Shown here: in pieces, positions 32,985 through 44,300 of the stretch
How the letters are laid out: each line of letters opens with the position of its first letter
How positions within the stretch are numbered: the stretch's first letter is position 1
Assembly: GCA_964017155.1 (NCBI GenBank)
Contig: OZ024865.1
Coordinates: 18,402,087 to 18,466,086, forward strand
Direction of reading: 5' to 3'
DNA: 64,000 nt
From: Oasisia sp. SBJ-2009
Lineage: Eukaryota; Annelida; Polychaeta; Sabellida; Siboglinidae
Made by a program: the position numbers and the translations under genes
The notes under the pieces: generated by a model
The model's input: only the letters and a program-made list of their open reading frames with translations
Database searches by the model: none
What the model was told of the DNA's origin: nothing

Positions 32985-33765
32985 AACGTATGTAAGTTGC
33001 CTACGTGGAGAACGTGACCTGTGTAACTTACATATAGGGCGTGTAAGACTCGCGCGCGAAAACGAGGCTGGGGGTAGTTGGGGGCAGGAGGTCCATATTC
33101 TCCATGTTAACGTATAGGACTTCGTTTTGTTTTTGGTTGTAATAATCGAGGTGTTACAGTCTAACTATTTCAGTTATACTGTCCGAAGGATTATTACAAG
33201 CAGAAGCAGGGGAACACTTTGCCGGTGACAACGGTCACGGAAATCATGAATTTTAATCGATTATAATGGTGGTTGCCATGGCAACAGCGGCAAGTACTTG
33301 CGTTTGGCGATCTTGACTAATAATGAAAATTGCCATTTTCGCGTAGTACATCCTGTTTGGGGAAAACGTACACATGTGTTATGATTATGCACATTTAGAC
33401 AACTTGTCAGATATAAGTGCTTATCGAAACCACAACGTACAGCAATGTAAAATGCAAATCCCGTAAAATATTTTATCGTGTGTGTCCAGTCCCCAATTGT
33501 CTCGCTTAGACCCCAATAAGCTCTAATCGCGCGAAGTTACGCCATATATCGTGACCCACTTGCACGCCCTATTGCACATGGTAGCGAAGCGTGAACTACA
33601 ATGTTGTATTGGGGTAGTGGTATGTGACCTACATACTGGACACCACGCATGCGCATTGCACGACATATGTAAGTTGCCTACGTGCAGAACTTGACCTTTG
33701 TGTCCTACATACTGGACATGTAGTGAGACCGCCATATGAATAAACGTGTCCATACTTGTGAAGGT
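32985..33765 (+). repeat. Dispersed repeat E, split by a MITE
   Basis: 32985-33036 and 33570-33765 together match, in reverse, the unit at 63.59-63.83 kb. Shared words include GTAAGTTGCCTACGTGGAGA, TGTGTAACTTACATA and GAACTACAATGTTGTATTGG. The element contains internal inverted copies of ATGTAAGTTGCC/TACGTG. No coding capacity. Confidence 0.75.
33037..33569 (+). mobile_element. TA-flanked MITE, short copy
   Basis: Termini GGGCGTGTAAGACTCGCGCG and the complement of GGGCGTGCAAGTGGGTCACG, with TA on both sides (33035-33036 and 33570-33571). A longer inverted relative is at 59.34-60.05 kb. The TA duplication suits the Tc1/mariner type, but no transposase is present. A paralogous empty site exists at 63.74 kb. 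Confidence 0.85.
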
Positions 33766-33766
33766 A

Positions 33767-34372
33767 GGGCCACTACGTGACAGATACAATGTATTACATT
33801 GTTTTTTTATTTACTGCTGGTTGCCTAGCAACGAATGGTTGAACCAGTGACTTACAGTAGCGTTGGCTTTGCAAGTCGCACAGTCGATGGTTAGTGTACC
33901 AGCCACTTGCAACACTGGACACTGGACTGAAGCTGACTAAGCCAGAGTCCCTCGATGAGAACACAGCAACCGACTGGCCTGGTCGGGAGGCAGCAAGCTT
34001 GGGTAGATAGACAAGCCCGTGTTGCACCCACACTGGACATGAAGGACCAGGTATGTTAGTTGCATACGTGGGATCTAACTACCAGGTACAATGCATAAAG
34101 CGCTGCGTTAAGTGCTGTTTGGTATATTTTTTTAAAGACACAATAACTTATACGATTCTTGCATACTCCGCTCCAGTTGAATTAAGAGACACTACGTGAC
34201 AGATACAATGTGTTTCATTGTTTTATTATTTACCGCTGGTTGCCTAGCAACCTATAGTTTAACGGGCGACAGGTCTACCAAAGGGTGCTGTGTTAAGCTC
34301 TGTTTTGGTATAGTTTAACACAATAATTTATAACCTTTTACCTTTCTCCGCTCCATGTCATGACACATAGAC
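33767..34372 (+). repeat. Direct repeat of about 180-200 bp, two diverged copies
   Basis: CACTACGTGACAGATACAAT plus GCTGGTTGCCTAGCAAC occurs at about 33,772 and 34,190. TTAAGTGCTGTTTGGTATA and CTCCGCTCCA follow at about 34,110 and again, diverged, at about 34,290. Non-coding. Confidence 0.7.
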
Positions 34373-34504
34373 GTATTCGGCTTTTCATAAAGCCTTTTCA
34401 TTAAACCAATGTTAAAACCCTATTTGGTGAAAGGGATTGCTCCTCCAAAACTGCCCCCCAAAACCCATTTCTAACCTACCTCCGCAACAACCACTGAAAA
34501 CGCT

Positions 34505-34850
34505 CTTTTAGTTTAAAAAATAAGACACACGTATTTATGGGGTATTAGCTAAAGACTTATCTGTCAGATGGCTCCACTTGTTCTTTGACCTAGTTTGTAG
34601 TTCGTCACCTATCCGCGAGGGTGCGCTCCGTGACACCTTACTCCACTTGACCCCTTTAAAAAAATAACACGCACGAATTTGGACAGTACTATTTCGTGAC
34701 CTGTTTGTAAGGGGCGCCACTAGTTCGTGACCTATCCGCCATGGGGCGCCATTTGACATTGACACGTGACATTTGACCTTCCACCGGTGGAATTCCACCG
34801 CGCCGCGCCAGGTTAGCCACGATAGGAGCCTAACGTACTACTAGGTGAAT
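34505..34850 (+). repeat. Dispersed repeat D, copy 1, with CTCF-like motifs
   Basis: Shares with 45.4-45.9 kb the words CACGAATTTGGA, TTCGTGACCTATCCGCC, GACCTTCCACCGG and CACGATAGG. Motif-like positions are near 34,613 (CCGCGAGGGTGCGCT) and 34,736 (CCGCCATGGGGCGCC). No ORF of note. Confidence 0.65.
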
Positions 34851-35548
34851 TTCCTTAGTTTCCCTAATTCGCAGAGCAGTGATGTCACAGCTCTGCGAAT
34901 TAGAGAGACCGTTGTCGTATTCGCAGAGCAGGTAGAAAAGAATCTTTGACTAGTTGCTATAGTTTCATAAATGCGTATTGTATATCTGTGACATGTGTGA
35001 ATACCTTTCTACCTAAATACTGATATAATAGATCTGTTTTCAAGCGCTGTGCCTGTGGCTGTGCCTGTGGCTGTGTCGGTGAGATGAAACCCCATCCACT
35101 CCACCATAATCCCATATTCCCAAGCACAAACACTCTTATTCAACTTCCAGATAACACGACGTCAGCCATCCTGAAACCAACTAACCACACTAGTGCTTGA
35201 TGCCCCAGTAGCTAGTAGGGGTTTTGCATTACAAAAATCAGAATCAGAATCACTTTTTGTTGTTCGAATTTGCACTTCCGGAACACACCTGGCGGACAGT
35301 TCCCTCGCAAGAACCACTTTTACCGGATGCCGATAGAGTGCGGCACTGTATACGTCACACGCCGGAGAAAGGTGTTCTTCGGCTGTTTGTGATATTTCAA
35401 TTCATTTCGGCACGTTAATGTAACAACAATAGAGCAATACGCGCAACAAACGGCACGTTTAATTGACTGTGAATGAGGGACAGATGGTTCAATAAGTGGA
35501 CTAGGATTCGATACCCGGCATTTCAGAAAAAAACCGCGAACTCTGAAA
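34851..35548. other. Intergenic, no gene seen
   Basis: A small inverted repeat around TCGCAGAGCAG at 34.87-34.93 kb (AATTCGCAGAGC against GCTCTGCGAATT). Otherwise nothing recognised. Confidence 0.4.
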
Positions 35549-35760
35549 CAGAACGCGTGTGGTGTAGTGGTGACCACATCCGCCTGCCACGCCGCTGAAG
35601 CCGGCCGCACGGGTTCGATCCCCGGTACCGGCAGTTGTGATATAAAAATCTGGCTCTCAACATTTGGGACTGTGTATCCCCTCAATTTGGGACGTAAAAG
35701 AACCACTGAGGACGACAAGCACCCTGGCAGTGACCATCCACAGTGACTCCTGCTGTTTGG
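35549..35760 (+). mobile_element. tRNA-derived SINE, family B
   Basis: Head GCGTGTGGTGTAGTGGTGAC (A-box region) and GGGTTCGATCCCCGGTACC (B box, about 35,611), then GGCAGTTGTGAT and GGGACGTAAAAGAACCACTG as in the 12.0-kb copy. It ends around TAACCTAAGAACTAAGAACTG. The anticodon arm is lengthened compared with a tRNA. Confidence 0.78.
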
Positions 35761-36580
35761 AGTAAATAACCTAAGAACTAAGAACTGATGTGAAAATGAC
35801 GCTCATCCTGGCCACGGTTAGTTAATATATGTAATTATGCTTATAAATCACCCATTTATTTTTTTATTTTCCCCTGGCCATAATCACTAATTGAAGTGCA
35901 ACTGTGCTTGTTTCATGTATGTAAATGAAATATTAAGGAAAAGTGCAATTTTATGAAATTTCAAATTAAAAACCATTTTTCGACCATTTTCTGACAGATA
36001 TGATCTTGCCAATAAATCTATAGAATTGCTTTCATTTTTTCTTCCGATAATAGTAATTAATTAAAATGCAATGGTGCTGCTTTCAAGTATATACATTAAA
36101 TATTAACGAAACTGCAATTATTTGTGAACATTCTCCTATTTTATTTTGTAGCTAAATCACAAGAAGATGACTTTTTCAATTATACTATTTTTGTTATAAA
36201 CTATGATGAAGGCCAATACATACCTATTTTTTAATTCAATTCATATATAATGTATCATCATTTTTCAACAATGTTGTACAAATTACATATATTCTCAAAA
36301 CTGAATACTAATTCATGTAAAACTGTCATCAAAGAATACCCCAGTAACGACATACAAGTCATGTTTAATATAATTTTATAAACATTAATGATAAATTATA
36401 ATCAATTTTAATTTGTAAATTTAATATAGTCAAATCAACCCACAAAAGTACAAATAGTATGCTATAAAAAGGAAAATAACACAATAATACCAATAAACAA
36501 ACTAGTATAAATTAGTTACATTAAACATGTATGCAGGTATTGCAATGCAGGTATTGCAATACCTCAGGGAGTTTGACGCC
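35761..36580. other. AT-rich intergenic, no feature seen
   Basis: No coding, RNA or repeat signal recognised. Confidence 0.5.
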
Positions 36581-36589
36581 CATGCCATG

Positions 36590-36990
36590 CAGAGTTGTAA
36601 ACCACTGCCTTGTGGTACAGGTTCTTGTCAGAACCGAAGGCTAAGGGAGCAAACCCTAACCAGAAAACCATGTCACTGTGGCAGCATCAAGGGCGGTTGA
36701 TGTATGGAACTCCCAACATCTCTCGACCAGCCACTGCAGGGACAAATAGTTTGCGCCTGTCTTGACATGTTCTTGCCGGTGTGAGACCTCTATTTGTTCC
36801 CCGAGAGAGTGTCGTTAGTAACTTGCAAAAGCCAGCGGCACTTCAACAATGTTTGCTAGCAGCTTCCATGAAATGTATCGACTCGTGGACATCTCTCTCA
36901 CAGCAGAGAGATAAATGGAGAGCAACAGTCAAGTGATGGAAGCAGTCTTTGTCGCTTCGCGACCGACAGCATGATGATGATGACATTAAG
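36590..36990 (+). mobile_element. LINE 3'-end fossil with ATG-repeat tail
   Basis: The frame reads SLSQQRDKWRATVK, a stop, then WKQSLSLRDRQHDDDD ending in ATGATGATGATGA. The QQRDKWRATV...DRQHDDDD ending is a common LINE C-terminus in invertebrates. Upstream frames are broken. Confidence 0.5.
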
Positions 36991-37126
36991 CATGGCAGTA
37001 AATAATTAGTTTACACAGTTACATGTGCAAGGATAAGTACTTGCTAACTAGTAATAATAGTATTAATCAAAGACACCCGCTACCAAACACGTCGATATCA
37101 GAGTGTTTTGTATACCACAAACGCAG

Positions 37127-37507
37127 GGGCGTCGATCCGGTTTTAAAAGTGGGGGGACGGGGCTGTAATCCAAGGGGTGACAGGGCAAACAAAATTAATA
37201 ATCTATAATGTGCCTGATGGCTAATGCCTATTAATATATCAACACAAGGGTGCAAAATGACCAAGCAATTTATTTAGTGATTTCCCAGTAGGTAGTCGGA
37301 AGTTTATATCTGAACTCGTATGTTTTTATAAAAACAATTACTACTAGACAGATGTAGGGCTTTTAAGAGAGGGGAGTTATCAGTCTCGCTATATATGCCT
37401 ATAAATTTGTTTTATGAATTGAAAAAGTGTGAGTATATTTCTTATGCTTACCACTCAGGCCGAAAGGTGGGGGGACGTGTCCCCCTCGTCCCCACCGATC
37501 GACGCCC
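37127..37507 (+). mobile_element. MITE with GGGCGTCGATC termini
   Basis: Starts GGGGCGTCGATCCGG and ends CCCCACCGATCGACGCCC, inverted complements, with G-rich (GTGGGGGGACG) and C-rich subterminal tracts. 381 bp, no ORF. Confidence 0.7.
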
Positions 37508-37639
37508 ATACTGTGCCTGTGTACGTAGAACTTCACAATCCAACATTTTGGCAAAGAAATTTGTCATCATTCAAATGGGAATAAGTTACACAAAATGCAG
37601 GAATCCGCCGTTTCCGCCGTAGGCGATAAGCATCAAGCA

Positions 37640-38487
37640 GGCGAGGGGTGCAAGTGCAAAAAAAGTCATCATTTAAAATGTCCTTGATAGCTAGAGTCTA
37701 CTAATAATATCAACACAAGGTTGCAAACTGATAGAGCCTGGCAGCGGCTTACATTTTTCCGGTAGTTATAAACTTTCCGATTGGCGTTTCTGCGCATGCG
37801 CGACAAATTTAAAATCACCAATATGCAGCGAAATAACAAAGCATCTTTGGTATAGATGCCACGGGGTGTTCGTTAACTCTCCTGTGATGACTAACGTGAA
37901 GAGTTGTCTAAAATGTCGTTCAACACGTTAACATTTTACGTTTGTTTAAATCACTATCGCGGATTATGGCTGACTACAGTCACGTGTTTTGCGCGTGCTA
38001 TCAAAAGATGCCTCAAAACTTAATTTGCGATAAATAACTCTGCTGAGAGGTTATATACATCATAACGAGCAGCACGTAGTAAATATAACATAAATGCTTT
38101 GTCGTTTCGCTGCACATTGATGATTTTACATTTATCGCGATTGCGGAGAAACGTCAATCGGAACGTTTATAACGCCGGAAAAATGTAAGCGCTACACCGC
38201 AGCCCGGCATGATGATTATTTACTAAAGTAAGATCAAGTTGCGCGCTGTGGCCAGGCAAGCAATTTACCTAGTCAATTTTCTGGTGGGTGGTCGGAACTT
38301 CATATCGCGAGTTTATTTTCTTGCAAGTCCTATGTAGCGGCTTTTAAGAGAGTCAGGCTATGCCTCGCAATTTTTCTGAACTGAAAACTGGGGGGGGGAC
38401 AATTCCTACGCTGTCCCCCCACCCTAAAAAATGGGTGGACGCGTCCCCCCCCCCCCCGCCCCACCCGTCCCCCACCGATTGACGCCC
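37640..38487 (+). mobile_element. Second copy of the GGGCGTCGATC MITE, interrupted
   Basis: Internal words (ATATCAACACAAGGTTGCAAA, AGCAATTTACCTAGT, AGCGGCTTTTAAGAGAG) and the right terminus (CCCCCACCGATTGACGCCC) match the 37.1-kb copy. The left terminus is not clear. Homopolymers of about 10 G and 14 C lie near the right end. Another TIR element is nested in it. Confidence 0.6.
37742..38195. mobile_element. Nested MITE with ~105-bp inverted arms
   Basis: Left arm (CGGCTTACATTTTTCCGG, TTCCGATTGGCGTTTCT, GCAGCGAAATAACAAAGCAT) is complemented by the right arm (AAATGCTTTGTCGTTTCGC, CGTCAATCGGAACG, CCGGAAAAATGTAAGC). It lies inside the interrupted MITE, so it inserted later. Confidence 0.75.
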
Positions 38488-39210
38488 GTGCGCGCACGGG
38501 AAATAAGGCAAAATGGAGATGTCTTTTGAGACAGGGGCTCCATAAACAGACTTTGTGCACATTTGTGCTATTAATTAGTAAGCCATCACTGTAACCATAT
38601 TATCGTCCACACAATTCTTTACACTTCTGTATATGAATTATGCTGAATCCACCTAAATAAATAGTCTCAAAACATCGTTAAACATAGAAAATGTTAACTG
38701 ACTAATTACTACAACATTTTATCGACGGATTCTTATTATATTTATATGATCACGTTCATTTATGTTTCTTCTTTATTTTTAACTTTCAAATGGCTGTACT
38801 CATTAACATAATCTCGCAAATAATATTAAAAGATGTCAGCGTGATCCAACTTAGCCGCATGCATGAACATCAAAATACGACAACGAGAAGAAAAAATCAT
38901 TAACCGCTCTCAAGCACTACCAGCAAATCAGCTCCAACACCGAATCATAGACTGACATTATAGTAATTATAAGAACAATTATAAACGAACAGGTATATTG
39001 CGTGATAATATACTACGGCTACTAAACCCGGACCTCGACTCCCCGTGTTGACAGAAGGGGCGACAAATCGGTCTGACCTTTGAGAAGATAAGAAAGCACA
39101 CTTCCAAACTTCTTGAACACATACTGCATAGTCGCATGATGAAACACCTTGAACAACATCACATTCTAACTGCCCAGGTCCACTTCCTGGAACGTTGCGC
39201 AACGTGTGGT

Positions 39211-39723
39211 TTAGTCGGGAACACCAAAGAACGACAACAGGTCCGACTTTATGGCAAACCTCATTTCCTCAAATTGTGATACAGACGGCGGGAAAGGTTG
39301 GTTCTTGTGTACAAAATACACAGCGATGTCACCGCCACGGACTTGATTTGCAAAGTAAAACGTGCCAAACAGTGTTGCATCTGATTCGATGTTCGACAGC
39401 TGCGTGCCTTCCATCTTATCAAAGTTCGGTCTTCTGAAAATGGGAAACCCGTTTCCCTTGATCGTCGTGCTGAATGGTGTGTTTCGTTCGAGTAGCACAT
39501 TCAGCCGTAACGCTTCATGCATGGCCGATATTAATATGGTCTCATTGACTCTGGAATACAACCAATGTACAGCATTCAAGTTCGAAGGGAGTTTTACTAG
39601 TTGCTGAATTACACAAACGAGTGCAAACACATCGGAATATAAATTTCTCTGCATGAGTAGCCAATGTTCCTTTATGGTGTCTATCGCTAGTTGAGTTTTG
39701 TGCTGCGGATGATATAATATCAA
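39211..39723 (-). CDS. Hypothetical protein, possible exon
   Basis: A 170-codon open frame with balanced composition, the longest unexplained ORF in the window. No ATG opens it: the frame begins at TTG, and an acceptor-like CATCCGCAG|CAC near 39,705 suggests an internal exon. Recognisable stretches are HPQHKTQLAIDTIKEHW, RVNETILISAMHEALRL, RGGDIAVYFVHKNQPFPP and SDLLSFFGVPD before a stop. I do not recognise the family. The first two stretches loosely recall the helical N-terminal domain of arthropod hemocyanin/prophenoloxidase, but without metal-site evidence I do not claim it. A second open stretch (VFHHATMQYVFKKFGSVLSY) lies about 39.0-39.17 kb on the same strand in another frame and may be a further exon. 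Confidence 0.4.
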   Translation of the reverse strand: MILYHPQHKTQLAIDTIKEHWLLMQRNLYSDVFALVCVIQQLVKLPSNLNAVHWLYSRVNETILISAMHEALRLNVLLERNTPFSTTIKGNGFPIFRRPNFDKMEGTQLSNIESDATLFGTFYFANQVRGGDIAVYFVHKNQPFPPSVSQFEEMRFAIKSDLLSFFGVPD

Positions 39724-39849
39724 ATTATTGCAGAAGTCGTGCCAACCCTAGACCCACAAACAACCATATAAATAATAATTGTTGACATTTATTTCCAAAA
39801 CGAAATCACATTTTGCCATTGTATATGAGAGAGGCTTCTTCTAAAATGC

Positions 39850-40600
39850 AGTAAGTTGGTTGTAGTAAAACAATCTCGTTTCGCTGTTTTGCCAGACTTC
39901 CATTTTTGCTGTGAGTACATCATGTTTTGTGCTCTAGAAAACATAACTACGTTTGTATAACAGCAACATATTCTGCAATACATTGTCTGATGTTGATGTC
40001 TACCAAGAATAACAATAAACTGTAATATATTTAATGGCTTCTGAAATAACGACTGTCCACATTGTTACTTATGTGAAACATGTACGTAATTCACGGTAAT
40101 TGACACTGCTATGTCAGCCATATTTGACATATAATTTGCATAATTTCTATGAACCTTGAAAAATACCTGAACTATGTTGGAATGTTTTTACATACCAATT
40201 ATTATCGCCATGTATAGTTTGTATATCAAACAATGTCGTTTCGTCGTGTAGTTCAGTGGTCCGGTTTCGCTGTGAGTACATAACGTTATTGCGCTCTAGC
40301 TAGAAAAACAAATACTGGAAATACCTTCATCAAACTCTGCATCCGGGTGCCTAATGAATATGATTACAGCACGAATGAAAATAAATCATAATTCATTTTA
40401 TGGGTTTTGAACGTGAAAATTATGTAATTGTCACTGTAATGTCGGCCATATTGGACATCCAATTTGCATAATTTAAAAGAAACTTCAAAACAACCACACA
40501 TATGTTGGAATGTATATATATACCAAGTATGACCGATCTACATAACTTTGTTTTTACACAATCCCGTTTCGTCGTTTTCTCCTTGTCCCGTTTTTGCCGT
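39850..40600 (+). repeat. Diverged tandem duplication, unit about 330-365 bp
   Basis: TGAGTACATCATGTT...GTGCTCTAG and TGAGTACATAACGTT...GCGCTCTAG recur, with CCCGTTTCGTCGTTTTC starting a third partial unit near 40,563. Between them TTTGACATATAATTTGCATA (about 40.13 kb) and TTGGACATCCAATTTGCATA (about 40.45 kb) also repeat. Non-coding. Confidence 0.65.
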
Positions 40601-41309
40601 CAACCATTTATTGGAATAAATGGAATAACATGTCGGAATACGTGAAAGACGACTCGCCTTATATATTACTTTGTAAGTGCATGGTTATTTTTATTTGGTC
40701 AAATAACGGAAACCAAAAAGGAAACAACGACTCATCCAGCTTAATCGCACCACCTTGCCGAGCAATAATTTTCATTTTAAATGTGACGACAGCACGATGA
40801 AGAAAGATGAAAATTGTATTAAAAACATGATTTACACGTGTTTCGTGTTATAGTAATTGAATGGGTGAATGCACGGCGACGATTGCAGCGATAGTGTCTG
40901 CTTTAGAGTGTGTGCAGATGGGATAATATTCTACTCCCAATTTAATGATAGTCGAAAAAAGTAGCAGTTGCTTAGATATAGTGAATGCACGGGACATATG
41001 CCGCCCATGGATATTTTAGTGAAGACGTAATTAATAATATTCGATGATTTTCTCAAACAAGTAATATTCGAATCGAGCATGCTTCGGCAAAACAATTATT
41101 TCACATGTAACATAAATAAGCAATATTGGCTCCTTGCAACGTACACATTCAAATTCAGATTCAGATAAAAAAAACATTTACGCCAGCGTTTCTAGTGTAA
41201 ACAACAAACTATGATTCCTGTGTGTCCGGGCCACGGAAACATTTTATTGTACAACATTTACATGTACGTGTGTCTACGTTTCCGTGTTCAGCCATGCGTG
41301 ATCGCGGGT

Positions 41310-44300
41310 TCAGACACGCGTGAATGAGCACACCAAAGCCTTCTTGTTAAAGACGGTGCCTCGTGGGCAAGGGCGCACCCAACAGCGACCGTGGTCGGCA
41401 CGTCGCACGTACTTCGTGGGGTCGTGATGGACGAAGAAGTACTTCTTCAAGGCCCTGTTGGCGGCCGTACAAGGGCATTGTTCGTCACAGTCGTACGTAA
41501 TTTCTGTAACACATAATGCGAACTTTAGTTAATTATTTCCGTGTTCAGCCTTGCGTGGAGAAGCACTTCCAAGCATTCCAACTAAAAAAACTAAAACGGC
41601 ATCTCGAACCTGTTTCACCGTTCGCACCCGTGTGCCCGGCAACGCACTGAGAGCTGTACTCGTTTATGCCGTCATTGCAAGTGCCTCCATTTTCACATGG
41701 GTTACTGCTGCACTCGCCCACCTATGTAACAAAATACGTTATCCGATAAAATACTGTCGGTCTAACTTGAAACTGGTCCCGCCGATGCTTCTGTTGCAAG
41801 TGCCAAAAACATCTACTACTGCCGAAAAAAGCAAGTTAGCCAGATATTCATCCGGAACATGCTACGCTCACAGTGGCGGATACATATAAAACAAAGAAGA
41901 TTATAACCCAATCGTTTGATAACACTGTACCATAAGCTCCAGGTGAAATTACTTATAAATGACGTTTGTCAATTATTGTGAACCTAGCAATACTATGCAG
42001 TCTAGCGTTGTCCTGGACGAAACAGAAGTACCATAAAGATAACGTATAATAAATAATGTGTATCTGTTCCCGTTGGCGTCGACTTAAATAATTGATGTCA
42101 TAATATTGCAACGTGAAATGAACGTAATTGCATATTTATCCGACATAACAAGTGAAAAACGACCACAACAAATGCACGAAGACACTACAAATGAATGTTT
42201 TAATAAATGAACTAAAATGGCAACTCGAACCTGTTTCACAGTTCGCACCCGTGTACCCGGCAACGCACTGACAGCTGTACTCGTTTATGCCGTCCATGCA
42301 AGTGCCTTCATTGTCACATGGGTTGCTACTGCACACGTCCACGTCTGAAACAAAATAAGTTGTCCGATAAAACACTGTCGTTCTAACGTGAAATAGGTCA
42401 GGCCGATGCTTTTGTTGCAACTGCAAAACAACCTACTACTGCCAACAAAAAGCAAGACGATCTGTTATCCATATATTAACTTTTTGGAACTTGACACGTC
42501 CACAATGGCCGATATATATACACCTGAGCAGATCATAAATCAATCGTTTCATGCCACTCTCTCAGATAAGTTGCTGCTGATATTACTTGCAAATGATGTC
42601 GCGTCAATTACTGTGGCAACGCGACATGGACGTATCCTCGATAAGAGCTTGAGCACTGCCCCGTTTGGGACCAGCCGTGCGAAGATCTCGCTTAAACTCG
42701 GACGTCCTGTCATCTAGTGCGGTGTATATGTTAAACTTTGATCCCAACAGTTTGAGTGCGCTCTGTGTTGAAGAACCCCAGCTCGGATGTATTGGCTTTG
42801 CCTTGGCGTCAGTCGGCCACGTTTGGAAAAAACAATGATGACATTAACATGACAGTACTTTGGTAAACATTTAAAAAAATTATTTGAATTGGAGCCCATA
42901 TGATAAGGAAGAAATTGATAACATAATGGTACGATTACGATACAAAGCTCACATATATTGTTTTTGTTACTAGAACTGCCTTTGATAATGCTAGGTATTT
43001 GTATGCTGCTGTACTCTGAATTACAGTTCCCGTCGATCAAACACACAATATGCTTACTTGTTTCGCACTTGTGTCCCGTAAACCCTGCTGCACACAAGCA
43101 TTCGTTGTGGTATGCATCTAGGCATGTTCCGCCATTCTCACAGTCATTGTCTCTGCAGCGGACTGGAAGAATTAAATATATGTAAAAATAACAGGCGTTT
43201 ATATTTTACTTATGTATTTTCTGTAATAACATGGCTTGGTCAATTGTTCGATTTAATAACATTAACATGCATTAAAAAGATGATTCCTGTTAGCAAAGAA
43301 ATGAAATTGGCATATGCAAAGAATTGTTTCAGGTACTGGTATGTAGAATATTTATCCGCTATTGCCATCACCACATTGCCAAGAACACTTCGTTGTGCAT
43401 CATAGTTCAGCAAATACAACTGCAATTATTTTACTCACAGGTTAATTTTTGTTGAGTAAAACGAATACTATCGGGATATTGCACTCCTTTAGTTGCCCCT
43501 ACTTAATGAAATGGTCGTGCTGTTGTTGTGTCTCTACACCACTTAAAAAAAGTTGCGATGAAAATCATCGATTATGCGGTTAGACCAGGCATAATAAAAC
43601 ACAGTCATATTTAGTCTTGACGATATTAATTAAACAACTTTTATAATTCTGAATCAAGTGGAACTCGATTCGTCTGGATACACCACGTCGTGGTGTGTCC
43701 AGTCGAATCGGCATATACCGATAGTTAGTATATATATATATATGCTCGAACAATTGTATCAACCGACAGGAATAAGATGAACGCAACACACCTATGCAAT
43801 CAGTAGCATTGCTGCAATCAACCCGGTAATGCCAACGTCCTGTAATTCCATCATTTGTCGTTTTTGACGCGTTAATAATTTCCGGCGTCCCAGAACCAGG
43901 AATTATGGCTGATCTATTTCCGTCACCTTTCAGTGCTTCCAGTGTCCCTGCCTGTGGCGAGATAATTGTGTACAGATTATATAAGTGGGCATGAGATTAT
44001 CCCGCGTCCTGACAGGTGCAGTATATGTGATGTCATTTCATGTCTTACAGCTCATTCACAGGATTTATACGAATGTGTTTTATCGTACTGGCATTCTTCT
44101 TATTCTTCTTCTTATTATTATTATTAGCAGTAGCAGTAGCAGCAGTAGTAGTAGTAGTAGTAGTAGTAGTACTATTAATAACAATAACAACTACTACAAT
44201 AATAATAACAATAATACTAATAACTTCTTTTGCGCCAACATAATTTGAAACCGAACTCAGAGGCACATCAAATGTACAACCATGTTATCTTCAATTTGAT

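Noticed and set aside
32473..32995. Long ORFs (Leu-Pro-Cys and Gly-Lys-Ala-Arg repeats) on both strands
   Set aside because: Products of the stop-free GGCAA pentamer.
41551..41889. Plus-strand 112-codon ORF
   Set aside because: Antisense of the decayed EGF exon, whose Cys spacing fits the minus strand far better.
42406..42717. Plus-strand ORF of 103 codons
   Set aside because: Lies in an intron of the opposite-strand NIDO gene, with no motif or splice support.
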